Below are positions 45,108-54,128 of a stretch of DNA of 64,000 bases, in pieces. The stretch's first letter is position 1, and each line of letters starts with the position of its first letter. This DNA comes from Syntrophomonas sp. (GTDB lineage: Bacteria; Bacillota; Syntrophomonadia; Syntrophomonadales; Syntrophomonadaceae). The notes under the pieces are model-generated. The model made no database searches, was not told the DNA's origin, and saw only the letters and a program-made list of their open reading frames with translations. Position numbers and translations under genes: made by a program. The stretch is taken from assembly GCA_016841425.1 (NCBI GenBank), contig JAENZE010000009.1, forward strand, positions 62,001 through 126,000. Direction: 5' to 3'.

Positions 45108-45994
45108 TTCATCCACCCCCAGTTTAATATTGCAGGGACCAGCAAAGCTAACGCGGTAATAGCTGCTCCAATCAATTCCAGCGGATCAACTTGCTCGAGT
45201 ACGGGATAATAACTAAAGGCAGACCATCCCTTCACTGCTGACCATATTCCAACTGCCATAGCAATTGTCGTCAGAATTAAAATAATGTAATCCCGAGGTC
45301 GCCATAAATCCTTCTCATAACAACTCCTGGGACCACTTCCGTACCCCCTGGCGTACATGGACTCCGCCAGCTGTAAAGATCTTTCCATACAAGACAACAG
45401 CATTATGCTGATAATGGGTATTGAATTTCTGGCCCGCTCCCACCAACTTCCTGTGGCCAGTTTAACTCCCCTACAGCGCTGTATTCCACTGATCCTTTGA
45501 AAATCCTTCATCATCAGTGGAAATAATCGCACTGATAATGTAATGGCAAGAACCGACTTTCCTCCCATTTTGCTGAAAAGCCTTAAAGCTTTATCTGGAT
45601 TTACTGCATAAGTATATAGACAAAATATACTGATGATAACCAGTAGTCGTACACTCATCCCCAGCCCGTAAGCAATAGCTTCCAGGCTTATTTCCAGCGA
45701 TCCAATCAGTGGTATTTCCGGGCCTCTGTATATAATAGTAGTTCCTGCCCTGGCAAACAGAGTATTGATTGCCACTATAAATAAGACCATTACAATACTG
45801 AATTTCATGTAACCTTTCCATTCCGCGAGATTGCCTGCGGCGGCTATGACCACCCAAACCGACATCAATAAAACCAACAGATAAATCGGATGAGAAAATA
45901 CCAAGGCCAGAATAAACACGATTCCAATAAAGGTCATCTGCGTAAATGGATGCAGTTTAAATATAAGATTATCTTTAGAATTATAAGTAAGCAT
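45080..45994 (-). CDS. ECF transporter transmembrane component EcfT
   Basis: A 304-residue membrane protein of the EcfT/CbiQ family. It starts with NSKDNLIFKLHPFTQMTFIG, as EcfT proteins do, and has the coupling helices with the conserved Ala-Arg-Gly in AESMYARGYGSG. A C-terminal extension adds two helices (about 230-290). It bridges the ATPase pair and the S component. Gap to the upstream lipoprotein gene is 19 bases; it overlaps the ATPase gene. Confidence 0.9.
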   Translation of the reverse strand: MLTYNSKDNLIFKLHPFTQMTFIGIVFILALVFSHPIYLLVLLMSVWVVIAAAGNLAEWKGYMKFSIVMVLFIVAINTLFARAGTTIIYRGPEIPLIGSLEISLEAIAYGLGMSVRLLVIISIFCLYTYAVNPDKALRLFSKMGGKSVLAITLSVRLFPLMMKDFQRISGIQRCRGVKLATGSWWERARNSIPIISIMLLSCMERSLQLAESMYARGYGSGPRSCYEKDLWRPRDYIILILTTIAMAVGIWSAVKGWSAFSYYPVLEQVDPLELIGAAITALALLVPAILNWGWMKWPILKSRI

Positions 45995-46013
45995 AACTTC
46001 ATCCCATCTTATT

Positions 46014-47153
46014 CTAATAACAAGGCACAGATATTACTTCATCTGCAGTTATGGCCGCATTATACCTGCCTGCAATCTTACCTGGATTGTTAAGCAGTAT
46101 GTCTAACGCAGCCCGAAAGCCCTGAACATCAGTACCGGATACTAGCCACAATGGGCAAGGATCACCCAGACCATTGCCGGTGGCTGCTATTACTCCAGCA
46201 CTTCCATCAATATCCCTCTTTACCTGACCCTGAATATCCATTAACGCCAGCTTCTTCTCATTAAAATGAATCCCAGTGCCATTACGTTTATAGGCCTGAT
46301 TGAAATCGCTGATAAAAGCGCTATGCTTCAATTCCTCCCACTCACCCAGCACTATTGTAGGTCCCTGACGGTTGGCCAGCAATCCTTCATCAATCTGCAT
46401 TACCCTTATACTGGATACTCCCCTTGCTTTTAAAGCCTTCTCCAATCGGTATCCTTCTTCCAGGTCATCAGTTGGGCACATTATAGTGGTTGATCTTATT
46501 TTACCCTCATAACCATGCAGAAATGGTTCGGGATAGCATCCAACTACTGCCGCGTTGGCAGGCCCTGCTTTCCAGGCATGATAATCCCACCATATTACTT
46601 CACCCGGGCTAATTATGTAATCTGAACCCCCAACATTAGGGCATATACCATTCACATAATAAAACCAGTCCTGCATTTCCCCGCTTAAGCCTCCGCTGGA
46701 ACCCTTAAGTCCATTGATGCTGTCAATAAAGGTTCCTCCATATCTGGTCTCTACCTTCATTTTAGCCTGCAAGAGATCCATGATAGTCCAACTTTCCTGA
46801 ATTTCCACCGTTTCCTGTAATATACCCTGGCCTCCAAAATTCCGGGTTACCAACAGCTTAACCTGCTCAACCGAGTTATTTGCAGTCATGGGCTGCACAT
46901 TATCTCTGCCGGAGTCTTCAGCTGCAGTTTCAACAGCGGACTGGATATTTTCTGTCTCGGTTTCAGGATTCTGCAAGGTGGTTTCCTCTTCTGGAACATT
47001 TGGCTCAGCATCCACTGTTCCCCCACTATCCAGGGCAACCCGCTCCTGCTCATTGAGGGCGGCCGGAGTGCTGTTACTTTTAGTAACAGCACAACCAGCT
47101 AACATTATCATTAGTATTATCAATAGAGTTATGAAACACGTCCTTTTTTTCAT
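46014..47153 (-). CDS. DUF4430 lipoprotein, probable corrinoid-binding
   Basis: A 379-residue lipoprotein: signal peptide with lipobox LAGC near residue 20, a Glu/Thr-rich linker, then a DUF4430 domain (about 95-200) with WTIMDLLQAKMKVETRYGGT, DWFYYVNGICPNVG and GEVIWWDYHAWK. DUF4430 is similar to the small beta domain of transcobalamin and intrinsic factor. The C-terminal 180 residues form a second domain I do not recognise, with PTIVLGEWEEL and GDPCPLWLVSGTDVQGFRAA. ATG at 47153 with GGAGG upstream. It is the likely membrane-side receptor handing ligand to the ECF complex; this is inference. Confidence 0.78.
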   Translation of the reverse strand: MKKRTCFITLLIILMIMLAGCAVTKSNSTPAALNEQERVALDSGGTVDAEPNVPEEETTLQNPETETENIQSAVETAAEDSGRDNVQPMTANNSVEQVKLLVTRNFGGQGILQETVEIQESWTIMDLLQAKMKVETRYGGTFIDSINGLKGSSGGLSGEMQDWFYYVNGICPNVGGSDYIISPGEVIWWDYHAWKAGPANAAVVGCYPEPFLHGYEGKIRSTTIMCPTDDLEEGYRLEKALKARGVSSIRVMQIDEGLLANRQGPTIVLGEWEELKHSAFISDFNQAYKRNGTGIHFNEKKLALMDIQGQVKRDIDGSAGVIAATGNGLGDPCPLWLVSGTDVQGFRAALDILLNNPGKIAGRYNAAITADEVISVPCY

Positions 47154-47195
47154 TCCTGTTCCTCCATGTACTAATAAACGCACTTAAAAACAGCC

Positions 47196-50100
47196 CTATA
47201 GCTCATATCCAGTAACAACCAGGTAATTCAGATATCTGTATACAGTAACTGCAGCTTCCGCCCGGCTGAGCGAATTATGGCCCCGGAAAGTTCCATCCTC
47301 GTATCCGTTCATCAGCTTCGCCTGGCAGGTGAATCTCAAGCCCGCCAAAGCCCAGGTGGGAATTTCGCTTTGATCAGCATAGCTTAATTCTCCTCCGGTT
47401 AAATCGCTCTGAGGCTGCAGCCTCTGCAGAATACTAGCTATCTCATTACGGGTAATCGGCTTATCCGGTCTGAAAGTGGCATCTGGATACCCGCTAATAA
47501 TGCCGCTGGCACAAGCAGTTTCTACCGCATCAGCAAACCAGTCACCCGGTCTTACATCGGTAAAACTCATGCCTGAGTCAGCTGTTGAGGATAGATTCAA
47601 AGCTTTTACCATCAACTGTACGAATTCTGCCCGACTGATATATCTGCCCGGTTCAAAGCCGGTGCCCGTACCCTTTATGATCCCCTGCCCGGCCAAAACC
47701 TCTATTGCCTCTCGTGCCCAATTTATGCCATTGTTAACATCGGGAAAACTGCTCCGGGTTGGAAAATCAACCACAGAGAAGGCAGTAAAATGATCGATCC
47801 TGAATATAATCAGCCCCGTTTCCAGGTCAATAATGGCTGGAATAGGTATCCACTCGTTTTTCCCAGTATCATACCAGGCCGGGCTCAACCTGTCGATGTT
47901 CATGTCTCCAGTAATAGCCATTTGTATACAAATTGTTAAAGGCTGGTTAAACTTGCTGCCATCCGGACCAAATTGGTAAACTGATGAACCTATTCTGAGT
48001 GCAAACTGCTGCGGAATGCTATCCTCCGCTACCTCATCTATAGTGATGACCACAGTCTCTGATACCGCATGGGCTGGTACCAGAACAGCTATTTCCTGCA
48101 GTTCATCTACTATCAGGGTTTCATCCTCATTAACATTTGTTTGTATGAAAACCTGATTGTTATCCAGCTCATTTTGCCGTGCGTTTAGCTGTTCAGCATT
48201 CATTTGTTTATCAGCGTTGATAACTGATGTTTTGCCCTGGAGCTGTTCCAATTGCTCAGAGTACAGGCTAATAATATCTTCTATCGATTGTGCCAAGGGG
48301 CTCATAACAGCTGCTGAAGGAACAATTATACTGCCCCTGAATAAATCATCCCCGGCAGGCCCATCTGAATATGGGTCATAACTATACCACCAGATCACCT
48401 CATCTCCCGGTTCTACTTCACTTTCAAATGCCGATATGGATAAGGGAACATCACTGATCTTACACATCCATCCATTCATATTCTCGTTGCTCTGGCCTTC
48501 AATGTCGGTTACCAATCCAGTGGTATATGACCAGCTCAAGCCGGTGGCATCCAGGGCTCCTACAGCAGTCAGGCCATAGGTATCATCCGGGTCCATGGTG
48601 ACCCGCTGCGGAGAAAACAGAAGTTCACCATCGCTTCCTACTACTGCAATGTATATTTTGATATTGTCATCACTGTCATGGCTGCCACCAGTACTGTCGG
48701 AATTTTCTACCGTAAGCAGTGCTGATCCAGATATACCTCCAAAACCTGCAGTGATACTAGTCATGCCTGCTGCCATACCGGTTGCCAGGCCCTCATTTAT
48801 GCTGGCTATATCGGTATCTTCTGCTGCCCAAGTTGCGCTGGAGGTTACTTCTTCTGTAGTGCCTGCTAAAGTATATGCCTCGGCTGTAAACTGCTGGGCT
48901 TCGCCCTTATCTATAACAGCACTGGAAGGACTCACCTCTAAACCCAGGACATTACCCCTGTTGATAGCTGCTCCCATCTGCAAATATGCATCCAGAACCC
49001 AGGTATTGGCCGCTATATTTTTATAAGTTCCAAACGTACCGTCACTATTTTCGGCCTCATGTAAAAGATAATCTATTGGGCTATTTCCTTCCCCGCTCAC
49101 CCAACTTTCAGGATTAATTCCACGAAGTCCAAGAGTATATACCACTTCCGATGTGTTTACTACCGGATCTTCCCAACTGGCATATTGAAAACTCCCATCA
49201 TCAATCTGACCGGCTGCCAGCCACTCCAATCCTCTTTCTATTGCATCTGACATTTCCTGTTCCTGGTCTCCGGCATATGGTTCAAGATATGTTAAGGCTC
49301 GTATTGCCTCAGCGGTAGTCATCAAGTCATCATATGCCCATGCTCCGCTTACAGAATCCTGTCCTCCCAGTATCAAACTTATCGCCTGATCGGTGTCAAT
49401 CTTATCTATATCTCCGGCTCTGCCCAAAATTTCTAAGGCTGGTATATCACTGAAGGCACTGCTGTCAAAGGAACCGTCCCCACTCGCTGCCTGTCGGTTC
49501 TGCAGTATCTGCAGCAGCTCAGCGGCCTGATCATCTTCTCCCATGCTCCGGGCAGCCAGATACTCTCCTGCTATCCTTTTAGCAGAGGACTGATTAGCTG
49601 TTCCTTCATCGGCTATGCTGCTGTCTGCCAGGCTCATTACCCGGGATGTAAAATCTTCTCTATCATATATCCAGCTGTCCAATTCGGCTCCAGCTGCATC
49701 CAGTATGTAAGCATCATAAGCGCTGAAATTTCCGTAAACCCCATCCACTGCCTGTCCTGCTTGATAAAATCCATAGTTGTTCCTTACCGCTTGTAAGGCC
49801 AGGTCATCTAAATCGCCAGGGCTGGAACTATCTTGTACGGTCACATCAGCAGAATTGCTTGCCTCTTCGTATTCGGCTGTAACTGCTGTCGTTCCTGCTG
49901 CTATACCGGTGGCCAACCCCATATCTATGCTGGCTAAATTAGGATCTTCTACGGTCCAGATGGCATTAGATGTTACATCTTCGGTGGTACCTGCAAAAGT
50001 ATATGCCTCGGCTGTAAACTGCTGGGCTTCGCCCTTATCTATAACAGCACTGGAAGGACTCACCTCTAAACCCAGGACATTACCCCTGTTGATAGCTGCT

Positions 50101-51074
50101 CCCATCTGCAAATATGCATCCAGAACCCAGGTATTGGCCGCTATATTTTTATAAGTTCCAAACGTACCGTCACTATTTTCGGCCTCATGTAAAAGATAAT
50201 CTATTGGGCTATTTCCTTCCCCGCTCACCCAACTTTCAGGATTAATTCCACGAAGTCCAAGAGTATATACCACTTCCGATGTGTTTACTACCGGATCTTC
50301 CCAACTGGCATATTGAAAACTCCCATCATCAATCTGACCGGCTGCCAGCCACTCCAATCCTCTTTCTATTGCATCTGACATTTCCTGTTCCTGGTCTCCG
50401 GCATATGGTTCAAGATATGTTAAGGCTCGTATTGCCTCAGCGGTAGTCATCAAGTCATCATATGCCCATGCTCCGCTTACAGAATCCTGTCCTCCCAGTA
50501 TCAAACTTATCGCCTGATCGGTGTCAATCTTATCTATATCTCCGGCTCTGCCCAAAATTTCTAAGGCTGGTATATCACTGAAGGCACTGCTGTCAAAGGA
50601 ACCGTCCCCACTCGCTGCCTGTCGGTTCTGCAGTATCTGCAGCAGCTCAGCGGCCTGATCATCTTCTCCCATGCTCCGGGCAGCCAGATACTCTCCTGCT
50701 ATCCTTTTAGCAGAGGACTGATTAGCTGTTCCTTCATCGGCTATGCTGCTGTCTGCCAGGCTCATTACCCGGGATGTAAAATCTTCTCTATCATATATCC
50801 AGCTGTCCAATTCGGCTCCAGCTGCATCCAGTATGTAAGCATCATAAGCGCTGAAATTTCCGTAAACCCCATCCACTGCCTGTCCTTCTTGATAAAATCC
50901 ATAGTTGTTCCTTACTGCCTGTAAGGCCAGGTCATCAATATCGCCAGCATCATCGGCCTGGACAAAAGCCGGGTTAATAAAAGGCAGCAATAAACTCACG
51001 ATAAAAACAATAGTCGCCAACCGATTAAATAATGATTGTTTCTTTCCCCTAAACAACCTAATCCCTCCATTCAA
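47196..51074 (-). CDS. Large SLH-anchored protein: two barrel plus Ig-like units and a DUF4430 domain
   Basis: A 1292-residue exported protein. Signal peptide 1-40; then two nearly identical 376-residue units (from about 48 and 424), each an alpha/alpha-barrel region of prenyltransferase-like repeats followed by a BIG2-type Ig domain (VLGLEVSPSSAVIDKGEAQQ). A DUF4430 domain follows (about 810-905; MNGWMCKISDVPLSI, GDEVIWWYSYDPYSDGP), then a helical linker, a beta domain ending FRIDHFTAFSVVDF, and three SLH repeats (about 1105-1290; GYPDATFRPDKPITRNE). Barrel plus DUF4430 matches the layout of intrinsic factor. It is first gene after a cobalamin riboswitch, so it is very likely a surface corrinoid-capture protein. 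Confidence 0.82.
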   Translation of the reverse strand: MNGGIRLFRGKKQSLFNRLATIVFIVSLLLPFINPAFVQADDAGDIDDLALQAVRNNYGFYQEGQAVDGVYGNFSAYDAYILDAAGAELDSWIYDREDFTSRVMSLADSSIADEGTANQSSAKRIAGEYLAARSMGEDDQAAELLQILQNRQAASGDGSFDSSAFSDIPALEILGRAGDIDKIDTDQAISLILGGQDSVSGAWAYDDLMTTAEAIRALTYLEPYAGDQEQEMSDAIERGLEWLAAGQIDDGSFQYASWEDPVVNTSEVVYTLGLRGINPESWVSGEGNSPIDYLLHEAENSDGTFGTYKNIAANTWVLDAYLQMGAAINRGNVLGLEVSPSSAVIDKGEAQQFTAEAYTFAGTTEDVTSNAIWTVEDPNLASIDMGLATGIAAGTTAVTAEYEEASNSADVTVQDSSSPGDLDDLALQAVRNNYGFYQAGQAVDGVYGNFSAYDAYILDAAGAELDSWIYDREDFTSRVMSLADSSIADEGTANQSSAKRIAGEYLAARSMGEDDQAAELLQILQNRQAASGDGSFDSSAFSDIPALEILGRAGDIDKIDTDQAISLILGGQDSVSGAWAYDDLMTTAEAIRALTYLEPYAGDQEQEMSDAIERGLEWLAAGQIDDGSFQYASWEDPVVNTSEVVYTLGLRGINPESWVSGEGNSPIDYLLHEAENSDGTFGTYKNIAANTWVLDAYLQMGAAINRGNVLGLEVSPSSAVIDKGEAQQFTAEAYTLAGTTEEVTSSATWAAEDTDIASINEGLATGMAAGMTSITAGFGGISGSALLTVENSDSTGGSHDSDDNIKIYIAVVGSDGELLFSPQRVTMDPDDTYGLTAVGALDATGLSWSYTTGLVTDIEGQSNENMNGWMCKISDVPLSISAFESEVEPGDEVIWWYSYDPYSDGPAGDDLFRGSIIVPSAAVMSPLAQSIEDIISLYSEQLEQLQGKTSVINADKQMNAEQLNARQNELDNNQVFIQTNVNEDETLIVDELQEIAVLVPAHAVSETVVITIDEVAEDSIPQQFALRIGSSVYQFGPDGSKFNQPLTICIQMAITGDMNIDRLSPAWYDTGKNEWIPIPAIIDLETGLIIFRIDHFTAFSVVDFPTRSSFPDVNNGINWAREAIEVLAGQGIIKGTGTGFEPGRYISRAEFVQLMVKALNLSSTADSGMSFTDVRPGDWFADAVETACASGIISGYPDATFRPDKPITRNEIASILQRLQPQSDLTGGELSYADQSEIPTWALAGLRFTCQAKLMNGYEDGTFRGHNSLSRAEAAVTVYRYLNYLVVTGYEL
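48868..49758 (-). repeat. Copy 2 of an 891-bp exact direct repeat
   Basis: I find no difference from the segment at 49996-50886 when reading them side by side. The offset is 1128 bases (376 codons), so the frame is kept. It covers the second barrel unit of the large SLH protein. Confidence 0.9.
49996..50886 (-). repeat. Copy 1 of the 891-bp exact direct repeat
   Basis: Partner of 48868-49758. The full duplicated unit is longer (1128 bases), but the flanks, including the Ig-like part, have begun to differ. Confidence 0.9.
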
Positions 51075-51199
51075 GTTTACAAAATATGAATACTCAATTG
51101 TTACCAGTTTGTTGCTGGTAATATCAGTCCCATACTCGCTAACCCCGGAGATTTAAACACATAACACAATGTACATGATTTCCATATTTAAAAATAAAT

Positions 51200-51228
51200 G
51201 GAACTCCGTCAGTATATAACGGAGTTCC
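51200..51228 (-). terminator. Riboswitch-controlled terminator
   Basis: A 10-bp perfect stem GGAACTCCGT / ACGGAGTTCC with a 9-base loop, followed by ATTTATTTTT on the minus strand. It lies between the cobalamin aptamer and the large SLH gene. Confidence 0.88.
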
Positions 51229-51257
51229 TCTTGAGAAGGGCATATATCAAGTAATGG

Positions 51258-51445
51258 GAACACTCGCCTATTCCGCGTAGACAACGGTGTTCATTCAGCA
51301 AGCCCCGGTCTCCTGGCTCAGGATCATCATTCCTCCACGCCTTCCCGGACTCCTCATATCCAGTGGCATCTTTGTGGATTCACTTCCCCTTTACAGTGGC
51401 GCGACCACGCCGGATTCTAACCGGCTTCCCGGGTTCCTGCCTAAC
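51258..51445 (-). promoter_or_regulatory. Cobalamin riboswitch
   Basis: On the minus strand the leader carries the conserved cobalamin aptamer pieces in order: GCGCCACTGT (51393-51402) in the core, the B12 box AGCCAGGAGACCGG (51305-51318), and a following hairpin bounded by GAACAC / GTGTTC (51258-51292) that can form the kissing-loop arm. A terminator follows, so B12 binding should stop transcription of the six genes downstream. This directly links the operon to corrinoids. Confidence 0.93.
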
Positions 51446-51467
51446 AAACCTTAATTTAATTGTTTAA

Positions 51468-51495
51468 ACTATAACTCAAGCAAATTATACTGCAA
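51468..51495 (-). promoter_or_regulatory. Candidate promoter of the riboswitch operon
   Basis: TTGCAG (51490-51495), 16-base spacer, TATAGT (51468-51473) on the minus strand, about 20 bases before the aptamer. It touches the stop of the M24 gene. Confidence 0.5.
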
Positions 51496-51496
51496 C

Positions 51497-52702
51497 TCAT
51501 GATGATAGTAAAATATTATCATAAGGAATTACAGTAAGATCGTCTGGCAAAATGGTTATTTTTTCAACTCCTGATTTGGTCACTAACCAGGTGTTTTCTA
51601 TCCCTGCAATCCCCATCCCAGGGATAACAAATTTGGGTTCCAGTGCTATAACCATACCTGCTTCTAATTCAACATTGAAACCTTTAGCAATTACTGGTCT
51701 TTCATCCAGTTCCAGTCCTACTCCATGTCCAACAAACTTAACTCTCTCCGAGCCATAACCCATGAAATTTTGGCTCAGCCCTGCTCTATCAGCAATACCA
51801 ATAGCTCGCTCATACAGGTCACTGGCTACTACCCCTGGTTTAACCTGATCTATAAGCGTTTCCTGGATTTCCAACGCAACTTGGAAAGCATACTTTAACC
51901 TGTGAGGCAAGACCCCTACTACGTATAAGCGGGTTTGATCAATGTTATATCCATCGAATACCCCCACATAATCCAGGTAAACGGGATCATTAATTTGTAT
52001 TCTTCTCTCACCCGGTCCCTGGGGGAAGAATGCTCCCATGCCCATGCCAGCTGTGACTCCGTCGTTAAAACCCGAAATACAACCGTTGGGACCTGACAGA
52101 AAGTGTCCATAAAAAAATTCCTGGTTGAAACCACGCATACGTATGCAGCCCTGGTGTCCATGATCTCTTAAGGCTATTTCGACCCTGGCAGCAATAGCAA
52201 GTTCTGACAACCCCTGCTTTATTAGATCAGGAACATACGAGAAAGCATCGGCCATGCTTTTCCCTGCTTTTTTCATTATTGCTATTTCAAATGGACTCTT
52301 GGTAGCCCTCAAATCTGCAATCCAGTTGCTGGCATCAAGCAATTCGGTTTTAGGAAAGGTTTTTTTCACGCTTAGAAAAGCAGAGACAGGGAGTACATCG
52401 TATTCCAGACCTAATCGCTCTGGCAGCTGCTGACCCAGCTCACCCAGCTTTTCAGGAATATACTTGTAGTTGTTAATCGAAATGATATTCCACGGACATT
52501 CATTAGCTGCCCGGGATATGCTCTTACGACAGAATAACACCGGTTCACCACTGACCGGTATATAAAGCCGGGCGTTCTGCATGGTGCCACTGAAATAATA
52601 CAGGTCAACATTCTGTAGAATTAGTACGGCATCACATTCATCAGCCTTCATCATGTCCTGAAGACCCTTAATGCGCCGGTGCAGTTCCTCTTTGGGTGTC
52701 AT
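51497..52702 (-). CDS. M24 family metallopeptidase (Xaa-Pro aminopeptidase/creatinase type)
   Basis: A 401-residue protein with the creatinase N-terminal domain (about 1-130) and the pita-bread M24 domain. Candidate metal ligands are visible: Asp in YLDYVGVFDGYNIDQTR, His in FVGHGVGLELDE, Glu in VIALEPKF and Glu in GIAGIENTW. Members cleave Xaa-Pro bonds or act on non-peptide substrates such as creatine. It ends the mutase-linked gene run. ATG with GGAAGGAGAAAGGGG upstream. Substrate unknown. Confidence 0.88.
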   Translation of the reverse strand: MTPKEELHRRIKGLQDMMKADECDAVLILQNVDLYYFSGTMQNARLYIPVSGEPVLFCRKSISRAANECPWNIISINNYKYIPEKLGELGQQLPERLGLEYDVLPVSAFLSVKKTFPKTELLDASNWIADLRATKSPFEIAIMKKAGKSMADAFSYVPDLIKQGLSELAIAARVEIALRDHGHQGCIRMRGFNQEFFYGHFLSGPNGCISGFNDGVTAGMGMGAFFPQGPGERRIQINDPVYLDYVGVFDGYNIDQTRLYVVGVLPHRLKYAFQVALEIQETLIDQVKPGVVASDLYERAIGIADRAGLSQNFMGYGSERVKFVGHGVGLELDERPVIAKGFNVELEAGMVIALEPKFVIPGMGIAGIENTWLVTKSGVEKITILPDDLTVIPYDNILLSS

Positions 52703-52794
52703 CCCCTTTCTCCTTCCTGTTACATGCCTAACATTTATACCTATTGATTTAATTTTCTCTTAGGACTGTATCTGTTTCTTCAGAAGGTAAATGC

Positions 52795-52989
52795 TTAATC
52801 TACGGTTTTGACAATCACCTGTATACTCCTGCAGCATTCATCATTTTTAACTATAAAGTGATCGGGTCTTTCCATTAACAAATAATCCCCGCTAGACTCT
52901 ACAATAATATCTTCTTTTGTTAGGTTACCGTCCTTCGGTATAAACAGAGGACGCCCCAATGGAATAATAGCTTCTTTTATAATAGCCAT
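52795..52989 (-). CDS. Small hypothetical protein of the mutase gene run
   Basis: A 64-residue protein starting at ATG 52989 with GGGAGGG upstream; a longer frame to 53013 begins with that ribosome site. It reads AIIPLGRPLFIPKDGNLTKE, then a tail with NDECCRSIQVIVKTVD. No family recognised. It lies between the MtnA-like and M24 genes on the same strand, so a shared pathway role is likely. Confidence 0.55.
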   Translation of the reverse strand: MAIIKEAIIPLGRPLFIPKDGNLTKEDIIVESSGDYLLMERPDHFIVKNDECCRSIQVIVKTVD

Positions 52990-53061
52990 CTGTTCCCTCC
53001 CTCTTATACTCATATCTGCTTACTTATTCCAGTTATCCAGTCATTATATTCCGCTTCGCTT

Positions 53062-54090
53062 CTAAGCCCTTGAAACCCAATATTCATGGATAAAAGCAGG
53101 TATAAACATACCTCTATCAGTAATTATAGCCGTAAGCAACGCGGGTGGAGTAAGATCGAAAGCAGGGTAGAATCCCTGTACTTTTTCCCCGGTAATTTTA
53201 ATACCAGCGCAGTACAGAACTTCGTTTGGATCACGAATTTCGATCGGTATCTCAGACGCATTATTGCATCCTCTATCTGGACCTCCGTATCCAAGGATAT
53301 AAACAGGTATTTCATGATATTGTGCAGACAATGCCAGCTGGAAAGTTCCTACTTTATTGGCGACAGTACCATCTTGAGCTATCCTATCTGCTGCTGTAAA
53401 TACTTTACTGACCATACCCCGAGACATGCAATATGCAGCCATATTGTCGCTAATAAGGGTTACTGGTATTCCCAGCTCTGATACCGACCAGGCAGTTAAC
53501 CTGGCTCCCTGTAAATAAGGCCTGGTTTCAGATGCAATCACTTGTATCCTTTTCTGATTGGCTGCTGCCATATAGAGCATGTGCAGCAGAGCCGGCCCGG
53601 GAAAACAGTGAGTCAGTATAGTATCCCCATCATCCAGTACCTGCTCCGCCCACCTTCCAGTTAATTGTGATCTTTCATTCTGTTTTTGAATTGCCTTGTT
53701 TATACCCTTCAAAATCTGGGCAGACCAGCTCTCCCTATCGTTCAACCCGGTTAAAATTTTATCCAGCAAGGCTTTGAGGTGATGTCCGGTAGGACGAGTA
53801 TTTATCAACCGCTGGTAAGGTGCCTGGAAATATTCCCTGGCATTTCGCATTGATCCGCAATTGTTTTGTTCCAATGCTCTGGCTGCTAAATACAAACCAT
53901 ATCCTGCTGTTATGGCTATATCTCCTGCCCCCTGTACAGCCATATCCTCAATCGCCTGTGCTGCCTGTTCATAATCCGAACACATCAATTCATTTATCTG
54001 GCTCGGAAAAAGCCGCCGATCTATAATTATAAGTTTTTCTTCCCGCAGAAAAACTGTACTTCTTATATCCATTAACAATGGTTGTTTCAA
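53062..54090 (-). CDS. MtnA-like protein (eIF2B-fold sugar-phosphate isomerase family)
   Basis: A protein of about 342 residues similar to methylthioribose-1-phosphate isomerase. Family marks: VQGAGDIAITAGYGLYLAAR, RPTGHHL, the catalytic Cys in ILTHCFPGP, and the catalytic Asp in FTAADRIAQDGTVANKVGTF. Differences such as THCFPGP in place of the usual TxCNxG suggest a different substrate. The start is uncertain: TTG 54090 follows AGGAGG by 12 bases; ATG 54069 and an open frame to 54240 are alternatives. It lies among corrinoid and mutase genes, not with methionine salvage genes. Confidence 0.75.
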   Translation of the reverse strand: MKQPLLMDIRSTVFLREEKLIIIDRRLFPSQINELMCSDYEQAAQAIEDMAVQGAGDIAITAGYGLYLAARALEQNNCGSMRNAREYFQAPYQRLINTRPTGHHLKALLDKILTGLNDRESWSAQILKGINKAIQKQNERSQLTGRWAEQVLDDGDTILTHCFPGPALLHMLYMAAANQKRIQVIASETRPYLQGARLTAWSVSELGIPVTLISDNMAAYCMSRGMVSKVFTAADRIAQDGTVANKVGTFQLALSAQYHEIPVYILGYGGPDRGCNNASEIPIEIRDPNEVLYCAGIKITGEKVQGFYPAFDLTPPALLTAIITDRGMFIPAFIHEYWVSRA

Positions 54091-54128
54091 AGACCTGTTT
54101 AGCCTCCTCATGAGTGGTAATTCAAAGA

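Noticed and set aside
48595-50154. Long plus-strand open frames (for example 48595-49026 and 49777-50154) over the large SLH gene
   Set aside because: They are antisense shadows of the minus-strand gene; the two similar ones simply mirror its internal repeat.
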